DNA of 64,000 nt from Bacillota bacterium (GTDB lineage Bacteria; Bacillota; Clostridia; Christensenellales; Aristaeellaceae), in contig JAEZHK010000127.1 of NCBI GenBank assembly GCA_023416655.1, positions 62,001 to 126,000 on the forward strand, written 5' to 3'. The notes beneath the pieces were generated by a model. It ran no database searches, was not told the DNA's origin, and worked only from the letters and a program-made list of their open reading frames with translations. The stretch's first letter is position 1, and each line of letters begins with the position of its first letter. A program made the translations under genes and the position numbers. This document shows positions 52,936 through 60,854 of the stretch, in pieces.

Positions 52936-54185
52936 CAGGGCGCATTCAAACCGGCCGCCCCAGGAGCCTTGCGCGGTGGAAGCATGGCATCCTCGCGCTG
53001 TGCCTGATCGGGTACACCACGTCCTATCTTTTGCGCACAAACCTTTCGGCGGTGCTGGACAGGCTGATTGCGGAATTTCACCTCACCAACGGGACGGCGG
53101 GCATCGCGGGATCGCTGTTTTTCTGGACGTATGCCGCCGGGCAGATTGTGGCGGGGTTTCTAGCCGACCGCGTCAACCCCAAGCGCATGATGGCCATCGG
53201 CATGGCCTTGTCGGCGCTGTGCAATACGGGCATCGCGTTCAGCCGGGGCTTTGCTGCGATCCTCTTGTTGTGGGCGCTGAACGGGCTGTCGCTTGCGATG
53301 GTCTGGAGCCCCACCTTCCGGATTCTGGTCAACTGGTTCAGCGCCGATGAATACCGAAAAGTCTCCGTATGGATCTCGCTGCCCACCACGATCGGCTACC
53401 TCCTGTCCTGGGGGCTGATCCGAGTCGCAGCCCGTCCGCTGCCCTGGCGCGCGGCGTTTTTGCTGCCTGCCGTCTGCGCGGGCGTCTTCCTTCTGTTCTG
53501 GGCGGCATTCCTCAAACCCACGCCGGAGAGCGCGGGGCTCCTCCCCGCGCCGCGGGAGGAGCGGACTTCGCCTGCGCCTGCGTCCGCTTCGCTAAAGCTC
53601 TGGCCGCTTCTGATCGGCGAGGGGCTGCTGTTTGTCGGGCTTGCGGCCGTCGTACAGGGGCTGATCAAGGAGGGCGTCAACCTGTGGGGACCCACGATGC
53701 TGTCCGAAATGGGTGCTTCTGTTGGTTCCGGGCTTGTGTCGGCCTTCTCGATGCTGATTCCCCTGTTCAGCACGCTGGGCATCCTGGCGGCGGGGGTCAT
53801 CGTCAAGCGGCTCAAGGACTCCAGCACCGGAGCGCTACTGTTTTTGTTTGCGCTGAGCATGCTCGCGTCGGGAGCAATGTACCTATTCCGGGCGCACTTT
53901 GCGCTGTCGGCCGCGCTGATCAGCCTGATGATGGCCTGCATGTGCGGCGCAAACGTGTTGATTACGGTGCTCGTCCCCATGCGGTACGCAGGGCGGAACG
54001 TCTCGGCGCAGGTCGCGGGCGGGCTGAACTTTTTGTGCTATGTGGGCGCAGGGTTGGGCGGAAGCGCGATGGGCTTGACCTCTCAGAATGGGAACTGGGC
54101 GGGCGTGTTCCTGCTTTGGATGGCGCTTTGCGCCCTCGCAATCACAGTGACCGCTATTTGGTCGGCACTAGCGAAACAGCGATAG
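52932..54185 (+). CDS. MFS transporter (GlpT/UhpC-like)
   Basis: A 417-residue 12-helix transporter. GTG start overlaps the previous stop (GTGA) with GGAG upstream. The first loop GFLADRVNPKRMM is the MFS signature, and the overall pattern resembles the organophosphate:phosphate antiporter group. With a phosphodiesterase-like enzyme next to it, a phosphorylated sugar is a possible cargo. Confidence 0.83.
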   Translation: MTGRIQTGRPRSLARWKHGILALCLIGYTTSYLLRTNLSAVLDRLIAEFHLTNGTAGIAGSLFFWTYAAGQIVAGFLADRVNPKRMMAIGMALSALCNTGIAFSRGFAAILLLWALNGLSLAMVWSPTFRILVNWFSADEYRKVSVWISLPTTIGYLLSWGLIRVAARPLPWRAAFLLPAVCAGVFLLFWAAFLKPTPESAGLLPAPREERTSPAPASASLKLWPLLIGEGLLFVGLAAVVQGLIKEGVNLWGPTMLSEMGASVGSGLVSAFSMLIPLFSTLGILAAGVIVKRLKDSSTGALLFLFALSMLASGAMYLFRAHFALSAALISLMMACMCGANVLITVLVPMRYAGRNVSAQVAGGLNFLCYVGAGLGGSAMGLTSQNGNWAGVFLLWMALCALAITVTAIWSALAKQR

Positions 54186-54237
54186 GAACTCTTTTACTTC
54201 CCAGTTATAGCTTACGCTGGTTTTTTATCCTGGAACA

Positions 54238-54268
54238 GGCCGAGTGGTTGAAGGCGCTGGTCTTGAAA
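54238..54268 (+). pseudogene. tRNA-Ser(UGA) fragment
   Basis: Thirty-one bases, GGCCGAGTGGTTGAAG and onward to CTTGAAA, equal the D-arm, anticodon stem and TGA anticodon loop of a bacterial serine tRNA. U8 is A here, the anticodon stem is not closed on the 3' side and no matching acceptor or T-arm follows. It is a relic, not a working tRNA. Confidence 0.7.
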
Positions 54269-54309
54269 GTCCTAGATGAGCCTGCAAACCCAGTAAGTAC
54301 TGGGCTTCC

Positions 54310-54339
54310 GCCGATGTTTGACATCGGCCTTTTATTTTT
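54310..54339 (+). terminator. Rho-independent terminator of the YesMN operon
   Basis: GCCGATGT (54310-54317) pairs with ACATCGGC (54321-54328) round TTG, followed by a T-rich tract to 54339. A small CCCAGTA/TACTGGG palindrome (54289-54304) precedes it. Confidence 0.8.
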
Positions 54340-54354
54340 CACGAGGGCATTTTA

Positions 54355-54533
54355 TGGCAAAAGCATATAAAAAAGCTGCCATCAGATTTGCGGAAAATCG
54401 GATGGCGGGGTTTTAGGAGTAGGCTGTTTCAGATGGCAGGGGTTAATTAGTGAATATTGAGAATCCAGAATTACGGAGCATTGATGTCCCTATCAAGAAA
54501 CGTTTTGCCATCAAGCCATTTGCATAAACAGGA
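54355..54533. repeat. Diverged dispersed repeat, copy 2
   Basis: Second copy of the 14157-14343 element, with the same block order; its terminator hairpin is the best-kept part. It lies in the 410-base gap between the YesMN operon and the ARH operon. The remainder to 54594 shows no gene. Confidence 0.55.
54369..54414. terminator. Bidirectional terminator for two convergent operons
   Basis: GCCATC-A-GATTT (54378-54389) pairs with AAATC-G-GATGGC (54395-54406); TTTT follows on the plus strand and six A precede on the other side, giving TTTTTT for the minus strand. It serves the minus-strand ARH operon ending at 54595 and backs up the terminator at 54310. Confidence 0.7.
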
Positions 54534-54594
54534 TGACAGTTGGCATCCGATACAAGGCTGCGAAGCACTTGTGAGAGCATTTGGCCATGATTTA

Positions 54595-55707
54595 TCAAGC
54601 GTCATACATGGCTTGGGCATATTCCCTCATGCGGTCTAGGCGGCCGCGGAAGGCGGCATACAGCCCGTCGGAGTGCTCCCTGAGCGTGCGCTTGTTGTTG
54701 GTGAAGCGGTGCACGGAAGTGGCGTAATCGACCTGCTCGATCCACTCCTTCGGCAGGTTTGCCGTACCGTCCAGCGCGCCTGCGATCCCCGAGGCCACCG
54801 CCGCCACGCAGTCGGTGTCGCGCCCCATGTTCACGGCCGCCACGATGGCCTCGCGCAGGTTGCCGCCCGTCATCCTGAAGATGCACACGCCCTTTGTCAC
54901 GACCTCGTTGGCGTAGCTAATGTTGTAGGGCATGCCGCGCCCGTTGTAGTGAGGGTCGAACGCCTCGCGCAGGTCCTTGTAGTCGCGGCAGTCCTTGGTA
55001 TACTCGAGAGCGCCCCTGATCTCATCCACGACGTTCACGCCCGCGTAGTCGGCGTACCAGCCATCGCCCCGACCATCCACGCGCTGGCGCTCGTCCAAGT
55101 TGTCATAGATGGCCTGCAGAACGCTATCCACCGTCGCGCCGGGAAGCGTGGCGGCGGCGATACACACGGCGGTTACGCACGCCCACTTCAACCCTCGGCT
55201 GTTGGCGGTCTGATACAGCTGGCCGACCTCAAACACGTCCTCGATAGCGCCGCGCACATCGCCCGCGTTGATCAGCCCGATCGGGTGGCAGGCACGCGCG
55301 AAGCTGTTGAGTCCAGCATAATCGCAGTACCGGCCCAGGTCTCGGGCGGGCACGACAGACTTGGCGATCTTGAGTAGCTCGCCCTCGAACGGCTCGCAGA
55401 TCCCGCCCGGCGCGCCCGGCTGGATGTCCCGCACCCAGATCCTGCGCACGTCCTCGGCGTTCACACGGCCGCCCTTCTCGATGATTGCGGTTATCATCAG
55501 CTTCTGGCGGTCGATGCCATCCTCGGTGGTGCCCGCCTCGCGTACCCACCCGTTATTGTAGTGCTCGTAGGGCAAGAGCCTATCCAGCCTACCGTAGGTC
55601 CGCTCGATCCTCGGCCAGTCCCAGCCCTCCACCACCGCGCCCATGGACGACCCGATGTGCGCGCCGCAGATGCACCCATAAAACTTGTCCCGAAGCGTTA
55701 CCTCCAT
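54595..55707 (-). CDS. ADP-ribosylglycohydrolase family protein
   Basis: A 370-residue ARH-fold protein. The first metal motif is TEDGIDR at 61-67 (in place of TDDT), after HIGSSMGAVVEGW, and the second GRDTDC at 295-300. The TEDG variant is common in sugar-operon members of the family. Last gene of the minus-strand operon containing RpiB and the nucleoside hydrolase relic. A ribosyl hydrolase role is inferred from this company. Confidence 0.83.
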   Translation of the reverse strand: MEVTLRDKFYGCICGAHIGSSMGAVVEGWDWPRIERTYGRLDRLLPYEHYNNGWVREAGTTEDGIDRQKLMITAIIEKGGRVNAEDVRRIWVRDIQPGAPGGICEPFEGELLKIAKSVVPARDLGRYCDYAGLNSFARACHPIGLINAGDVRGAIEDVFEVGQLYQTANSRGLKWACVTAVCIAAATLPGATVDSVLQAIYDNLDERQRVDGRGDGWYADYAGVNVVDEIRGALEYTKDCRDYKDLREAFDPHYNGRGMPYNISYANEVVTKGVCIFRMTGGNLREAIVAAVNMGRDTDCVAAVASGIAGALDGTANLPKEWIEQVDYATSVHRFTNNKRTLREHSDGLYAAFRGRLDRMREYAQAMYDA

Positions 55708-55725
55708 GACCGATGGCCCTCCCCG

Positions 55726-56169
55726 CTACTGTGCTTCCATATCATCAAGCTTTTTCACTCGACGTCGGAATTCCTCGCCCTCCGAAAACCTCGCCGCCAG
55801 GAACAACCGGATCAGCTCCAGCGCCACCGTGTGACCTACGATCTGGCCACCCAACGCGATCACCTGCACGTCGTCGTGCTCCACGCATTGGTGCGCGGTG
55901 AAGATATCGTGGCACACGCAGGCGCGGATACCGCGCACCTTGTTGCACGCGATGGCCGCGCCCACGCCGCTGCCGCAGAACATGACACCGCGCTCGGCCT
56001 CGCCGCGCAGCACCGCGCCACATACCAACCGCGCGATGTCCGGAAAGTCTACCGGCTCGGGATTGAAGCTGCCAAAATCGATCAGCTCGTGCCCGTTCGC
56101 GCCCAACGCCCCGAGTAGCTGCTGCTTGAGCGCGAACCCCGCGTGATCCGATCCCACCGCGATGCGCAT
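55726..56169 (-). CDS. rpiB: Ribose 5-phosphate isomerase B
   Basis: A 147-residue RpiB/LacA-family isomerase. D8-H9 in GSDHAG, C65 in FCGSGVG and H98 correspond to the catalytic and phosphate-binding residues of the E. coli enzyme. GGAGG lies 7 bases before the ATG. It interconverts ribose and ribulose 5-phosphates, or allose 6-phosphate. It stands between a nucleoside hydrolase relic and an ARH gene, fitting ribose use. Confidence 0.92.
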   Translation of the reverse strand: MRIAVGSDHAGFALKQQLLGALGANGHELIDFGSFNPEPVDFPDIARLVCGAVLRGEAERGVMFCGSGVGAAIACNKVRGIRACVCHDIFTAHQCVEHDDVQVIALGGQIVGHTVALELIRLFLAARFSEGEEFRRRVKKLDDMEAQ

Positions 56170-56183
56170 ACATCAGCCTCCTA

Positions 56184-56780
56184 TCAGCGTTTGTCCGCGT
56201 TCAACGCATCAAAAAAGTGTCCAAAGAACCGCTCGCCATCCGCTCGGAGTGCCACGAGGTCGTTGCCCGATGCGTCGGCGGTGAAGTAGGTCAGCCCTTC
56301 GAGACGCCTGCTGTCGAGCTCCACCTCCACACGGCCGCGCTCAAAATGGCACAGTCCAGGCTCAAAGATCACCGCCGCCGCCAGCGGATCATGGAATGTG
56401 ACCCTGGCCTCAGGGTCCGTGCGCGCGCCCATAAAATCGAGCACCGGGCGAGCAATCGGGACGCCCAACAGCCGCTCCCGAAGCGCCGCCGCGCCCATAT
56501 GAACTTGCGTGGTCACGTCCAGGCCGATGGAAGCAACGCTGGGCGTTGGCGCGGCGTACACCATCGCGCCGGCGTGCGGATCGCAGCGCGCGTTCCACTC
56601 GGACAGACAGGTGTAAGCGGGAAGCCCGATCGCGCTGGCCATCATCGCGCGCTTCTCCGCTTCGCCCGTCACCGTACTCACGCCGAGCAATCGGCAGTCG
56701 GGGCGCGCGGCAAGATAGATCAAGGCCAGCGCGTCGTCGATGTCGCTCCCGATGTCGGTATCCACTCAGATCTTGTGCAT
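56184..56780 (-). pseudogene. Broken nucleoside hydrolase (IunH family)
   Basis: The gene starts at ATG 56780 behind a perfect AGGAGG, but codon 5 is TGA (56766-56768) where relatives have Trp (KIW-DTDIGSDIDD). After it the frame stays open: VDTDIGSDIDDALAL holds the calcium-binding aspartates and FHDPLAAA the late one. Only 193 residues follow, against ~310 in the family, and the stretch between MMASAI and EWNARCDP (about 100 residues with the ribose-binding core) is deleted. Two independent lesions make it non-functional. RpiB follows after 14 bases. Confidence 0.85.
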
Positions 56781-56858
56781 GTTTCCTCCTGTCATTTGGC
56801 ATGCTCGAGCCGCACCGGTTCGACCGTCGGCCTCGCTTTTCCCCCTCCATCAGCCTCA

Positions 56859-57893
56859 TCAGAATTTCAGCACCACCTGCATGCAGTCCGTGGAGGCGTC
56901 CAGCATCTGGTATGCGGCCTGTGCTTCCTCAAACGGCATCACGTGGCTGACCAGTTTTTGAAGGTTCAGCTTGCCCTCTTTACACAGCCGCATGATCGTC
57001 TTTTCCATGCGCAGCCGGTTCCACGTATTGGACAACGTGAGCCCTACGTTTTCAATCTGCGAGCACACGATCTGGATGCGGTTGTGGTGGAATTCCTCGC
57101 CCAGCACCAGCGCGTCCGCGCCCGATGTGATGAATCCCGAACAAATCACGCGCCCCTGATAGCAGCACGCCCTCACCGCCTGCGCAAGCGCCTGCGCGCT
57201 GCCGGAAATTTCGATACACTTGTCCGCGCCGCCCATCGTCTGCCGCTTGATTTCAAGCGCCGCGTCGCAGTCCCTGGGGTTGAACGTCCACGTGGCGCCC
57301 AGTTCGCGCGCCAGATTCAGCCTGCCTTCGTCCAGGTCCACGGCGATCACGCGCGCGCCGTTCAATTGAGCCAGTTGGGATACGATCTGGCCCGGTACGC
57401 CCAACCCGAACACCGCCACTGTTTCGCCCACGTGGATGTCCGCGTCCAGAATCGCGTTGAGCGCGATCGCACCCATCTGCGAATAGATGCCCACGATGGG
57501 GTCAATCCCCACCTCCAGCACGTGGTCTTTGGCGTATTTCGCGCCTTCGATGTGGGTGGACCGGTGACCCCAGGTGCCATACACGGTGTCGCCGGGCCTG
57601 ACCTCTGTCACGTCCGGGGCCACTTCGGCCACCCTGCCCACTTCCTCATAAGCCCATGCGCCGGGGATCGGATAGGGGTTCTTCTCGCCCGCCGCCGCCG
57701 TGAATATGCGAAGGCCTCGGTCAAACTCCTTTTGGATGTAGGGGTTCCTGCCGCGGTACAGCGTCAGTTGCGTACCCGCGCTGATGCCGGAATAGATCGT
57801 TTCAATGCGCACCTCGCCCGGCTTCAGCGCGCGCTCCGGGTATTCCTCATAGGCCAGCTGTTTCGGTCCGGTGATGTTGACCATTTTACCCAT
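56859..57893 (-). CDS. Zinc-type alcohol dehydrogenase-like oxidoreductase (MDR)
   Basis: A 344-residue medium-chain dehydrogenase: GroES-like first part (AYEEYPERALKPGEVRI), then a Rossmann domain with VFGLGVPGQIVSQLAQL. The structural-zinc cysteines are absent and the catalytic zinc ligands are not obvious, as in the sugar-operon branch of the family. GGAGG precedes the ATG. It lies 19 bases after a Gfo/Idh gene in the transporter operon. Substrate unknown. Confidence 0.85.
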   Translation of the reverse strand: MGKMVNITGPKQLAYEEYPERALKPGEVRIETIYSGISAGTQLTLYRGRNPYIQKEFDRGLRIFTAAAGEKNPYPIPGAWAYEEVGRVAEVAPDVTEVRPGDTVYGTWGHRSTHIEGAKYAKDHVLEVGIDPIVGIYSQMGAIALNAILDADIHVGETVAVFGLGVPGQIVSQLAQLNGARVIAVDLDEGRLNLARELGATWTFNPRDCDAALEIKRQTMGGADKCIEISGSAQALAQAVRACCYQGRVICSGFITSGADALVLGEEFHHNRIQIVCSQIENVGLTLSNTWNRLRMEKTIMRLCKEGKLNLQKLVSHVMPFEEAQAAYQMLDASTDCMQVVLKF

Positions 57894-57912
57894 TGTGTTC
57901 TTCCTCCCATCC

Positions 57913-58902
57913 TTACGCCAACGAAATCAGCGCGCCGCCCCGCTCCGCAGATTGGGTCACCGCTTCAACCAGCCTGAGGCTCTCAAACCCTTCGGGGATC
58001 GGACAACCGTCCTGCTCCGCGCCGTCCAGTAACCGCACAAATTCGAGTACTTCTTCAAAATACATGTCCACCTGCGCATCGACGCGCGTCTCAACGGGCT
58101 GCTCTTTGGACGTGTCCACAAAAACGGCGTGGTTCGCGTCGTCAAAGCGCACCGTCAGGCGTTCAAACACCGCCTCAAACTGATTCACCCAGCGCCCGGG
58201 CACCGCGCAATTGGTGGCCGTGATCGAGCCCAGCGCGCCACCCTCAAACCGGATGTTCGCGCAGCTCACGTCTTCCAGCGTGTAGCCGTGCACATCCCTG
58301 TGGCAAAGGTTGTCCGTCAGGCCCGCCGCCGACAGCGGCCTGCCCATCAGGTGCATTGCCATGTCGTAGGTATGAATCACCTGTTCAAGAATCTGCGAGC
58401 CCGCCTTGGCCTTCTCGCGCCACCATGGCGCGTGCAGGCTGTTGCACTCGTAACGCCCGGTGAACAGCACGCCCCGCCCCGCCTCGCCACACCGGATGCG
58501 GCGCACCAGTTCTCTGACCGCGCCGCCGTAGCGGAAGTGATACCCTACCTGCGTCCTGACACCGCTCTCCACCACCGCGCGCACCATTGCTTCGGCCGCG
58601 CCGGTCGAGAGCCCGATGGGCTTTTCGATGAAGATATGGATGCCGCGCCGCGCTGCCATCTCCGCCTCGCCGCTGTGCGCAAACGGCGGCACACAGACAA
58701 ACACCGCGTCCGGCGTCCGGTCTGAAAGCAACGCCTCAAAGCACTCGTACGCCCGCGTGCCGTGCGCCTCGGCCAGCGCTTTGGCCGCCTCCGGATTGGG
58801 ATCGCATACGCCCGCGATGCTGATTCCTTCAATCCGCTTCAAATTGCCCGCGTGCAGCCTGCCCATGCCACCGGCGCCCACGATCGCGATGCTGTGAGTC
58901 AT
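57913..58902 (-). CDS. Gfo/Idh/MocA-family oxidoreductase
   Basis: A 329-residue dehydrogenase: IVGAGGMGRLHAGNL, IFIEKPIGLS with the lysine, and QVIHTYDMAMHL with the histidine. The ATG at 58902 lies behind AAGGGGATGGG; the longer ORF overlaps the permease gene. With the MDR protein it probably performs successive redox steps on a sugar brought in by the operon's transporter. Confidence 0.9.
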   Translation of the reverse strand: MTHSIAIVGAGGMGRLHAGNLKRIEGISIAGVCDPNPEAAKALAEAHGTRAYECFEALLSDRTPDAVFVCVPPFAHSGEAEMAARRGIHIFIEKPIGLSTGAAEAMVRAVVESGVRTQVGYHFRYGGAVRELVRRIRCGEAGRGVLFTGRYECNSLHAPWWREKAKAGSQILEQVIHTYDMAMHLMGRPLSAAGLTDNLCHRDVHGYTLEDVSCANIRFEGGALGSITATNCAVPGRWVNQFEAVFERLTVRFDDANHAVFVDTSKEQPVETRVDAQVDMYFEEVLEFVRLLDGAEQDGCPIPEGFESLRLVEAVTQSAERGGALISLA

Positions 58903-58937
58903 GTCAGCCCATCCCCTTCTCCCATATGATCTCGGTT

Positions 58938-59825
58938 TCACCCCTTCACCGCGCCGATGACCATGCCCTTGACAAAGTAGCGCTGCAAGAAGGGATACAC
59001 GCACAGGATTGGCAACGTGGCCACAATCGTGATCGCCATCTTGATCGATTCGGGCGTGATGTTGGTGGTGCCCAGCTGCCGGGCCATCATGGATTTAGCC
59101 TGCTTGGTGATCTTGGCGGCCTCGGCCTGCTGCAGCACGCGCATCAGCACGTATTGCAGCGATTCCAGTTCCGGCTTGGTGGTAAAGTACAGCGTGTCCT
59201 GCCATGAGTTCCACTGCCCCACCGCCACGAAAAGCCCCACCGTCGCCAGGATGGGCGTTGAGAGCGGCAGGATGATACGAAACAGCGTCGTCCATTCATT
59301 CGCTCCGTCAATCATCGCCGATTCTTCCAGCCCGGGAGGCAGCTGGATGATGAACGTACGCAGCAGGATCATATAGTACGCGCTGAACGCACCGGGCAGG
59401 ATATACACCCAGAACGTGTTGTACAGCCTGATCTTCTGATACAACAGGAACGATGGGATCAGCCCGCCCCCCACAAACATCGAAACCACGAAGAAATAAT
59501 AGATCAGCTTGTAGCCGGGCAGCTTCTTTTTGGTGAGCGCAAAGCTGCAAAACAGCGTAACCACGAGGAATAGCAGCGTGCCTGAGAGCGTTCGTGCCAC
59601 GCTGATAAAAAACGCGTTGTACAGCCCGCTGTAGCCGAATACGGTTTTATAACTGTCAAAGCTGACCACGCGCGGCAAAATCCCGATCCCGCCGCGGGTC
59701 GCGTCGCGCGCGTCGTTAAGCGACACCGCCAGAATGTGTAAAAACGGATACAGCGTGACCACCAGCACGGTCAGCATGTATAGGATGTTGAGCGTGTTGA
59801 ACACGCGGTCTTCCCTGCTTTTCAT
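58938..59825 (-). CDS. ABC transporter permease (LplC/YtcP type)
   Basis: A 295-residue permease with EAA loop LEESAMIDGANEWTTLF and C-terminal GMVIGAVKG. The branch is the one that works with large lipoprotein-type binding proteins. It follows its partner by 11 bases. Confidence 0.92.
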   Translation of the reverse strand: MKSREDRVFNTLNILYMLTVLVVTLYPFLHILAVSLNDARDATRGGIGILPRVVSFDSYKTVFGYSGLYNAFFISVARTLSGTLLFLVVTLFCSFALTKKKLPGYKLIYYFFVVSMFVGGGLIPSFLLYQKIRLYNTFWVYILPGAFSAYYMILLRTFIIQLPPGLEESAMIDGANEWTTLFRIILPLSTPILATVGLFVAVGQWNSWQDTLYFTTKPELESLQYVLMRVLQQAEAAKITKQAKSMMARQLGTTNITPESIKMAITIVATLPILCVYPFLQRYFVKGMVIGAVKG

Positions 59826-59836
59826 TACGCGTCACC

Positions 59837-60778
59837 TCAAAACAGGCTGTATTCGCTGACCTTGCGCGAGAAACCGTTTGCCATCAGGATCAGCACCAGC
59901 CCAACCAGCTGGCGCGTCAGCCCGATCGCGGCGGCATAGGAATACTGGCCTTCTCGAATGCCCGTGCGGTACACGTAGGTGTCCAGCACCTCGCTGAAGT
60001 TTGAAACCATTGAGTTGCCCAAAAGATACGAGGCATCAAACCCCGCGCTGAGCAGATCCGGCACCGCAAGGATGAGCAGCACCACGATCGTGGGCATGAT
60101 GCCCGGCATGGTAATGTTCCATATGCGGCGCAGGCGTCCCGCGCCATCCACCATCGCCGCCTCGTACAGCGACGGGTCGATGCCCGCGATGGCGGCGATG
60201 TAGATGATCGCCGACCAGCCCATCTCCTTCCAGACGTTTAGCCCTGTCACCAGGAACCAGAACGCCTTTGGGATGGTGAAAAACACGATGGGGCGCTGAA
60301 CGACGCCGAGCTTCACCAGCAGATCGTTCACCACGCCGCCGGTGGAAAACACCGTGTAGGCGATGTTGGACACCACCACAAACGAAACGAAGTGCGGCAG
60401 GTATGATACCGTCTGAACCAGTTTTTTGAAGCGAATGCCCACAAGCTCGTTGAGCAGCACCGCAAACAGGATCGCGGTCAAAGTGCCGAAAACGATGTTC
60501 AAAAGGCTGATGGCAATGGTGTTTCGGATCAGCATCGGAAATGCCGAATCAGTGAAGAACCGGATGAAGTGCTTCAGCCCTACAAACGGGCTTCCCGGGA
60601 AGCCCAGCCCGGGGTTGTAGTCGTAAAACGCGGTGAACACGCCCCATAGCGGCAGGTACACAAACACGAATACGCACAGCGCCGCGGGAAGGACCATCAG
60701 ATACAGATTGCGATGTTCGCGCATGCGCAAGCGCAGCGGGCGTCGCTGGACGGGGCGCTTCCTTGTCATGGATGTCAT
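59837..60778 (-). CDS. ABC transporter permease (LplB type)
   Basis: A 313-residue permease beginning MTSMTRKRPVQRR; a strongly basic tail precedes the first helix (~30-52). The EAA loop is LYEAAMVDGAGRLRRIW. The ATG at 60778 follows GAGGTGACAGGC; a second ATG three codons on is possible. Longer readings cross the hairpin. Confidence 0.9.
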   Translation of the reverse strand: MTSMTRKRPVQRRPLRLRMREHRNLYLMVLPAALCVFVFVYLPLWGVFTAFYDYNPGLGFPGSPFVGLKHFIRFFTDSAFPMLIRNTIAISLLNIVFGTLTAILFAVLLNELVGIRFKKLVQTVSYLPHFVSFVVVSNIAYTVFSTGGVVNDLLVKLGVVQRPIVFFTIPKAFWFLVTGLNVWKEMGWSAIIYIAAIAGIDPSLYEAAMVDGAGRLRRIWNITMPGIMPTIVVLLILAVPDLLSAGFDASYLLGNSMVSNFSEVLDTYVYRTGIREGQYSYAAAIGLTRQLVGLVLILMANGFSRKVSEYSLF

Positions 60779-60797
60779 GCCTGTCACCTCAAATAAA

Positions 60798-60838
60798 CCG
60801 GCCGCACGCCGCGCGGCAAAAGCGCAGCGTGCGGCCGG
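60798..60838 (-). promoter_or_regulatory. Hairpin between binding-protein and permease genes
   Basis: CCGGCCGCACGC (60798-60809) pairs perfectly with GCGTGCGGCCGG (60827-60838), with an inner GCGC/GCGC pair. It lies 17 bases after the binding-protein stop and has no T-run. Confidence 0.8.
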
Positions 60839-60854
60839 ACGGATGATTGAGAGA

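Noticed and set aside
54230..54310. A complete tRNA-Ser gene
   Set aside because: U8 is replaced, the anticodon stem does not close and no T-arm or acceptor partner follows.
56766..56768. In-frame TGA in the nucleoside hydrolase as selenocysteine or a reassigned Trp codon
   Set aside because: TGA is used as an ordinary stop throughout the window, relatives have Trp rather than Cys here, and the same gene carries a large deletion.
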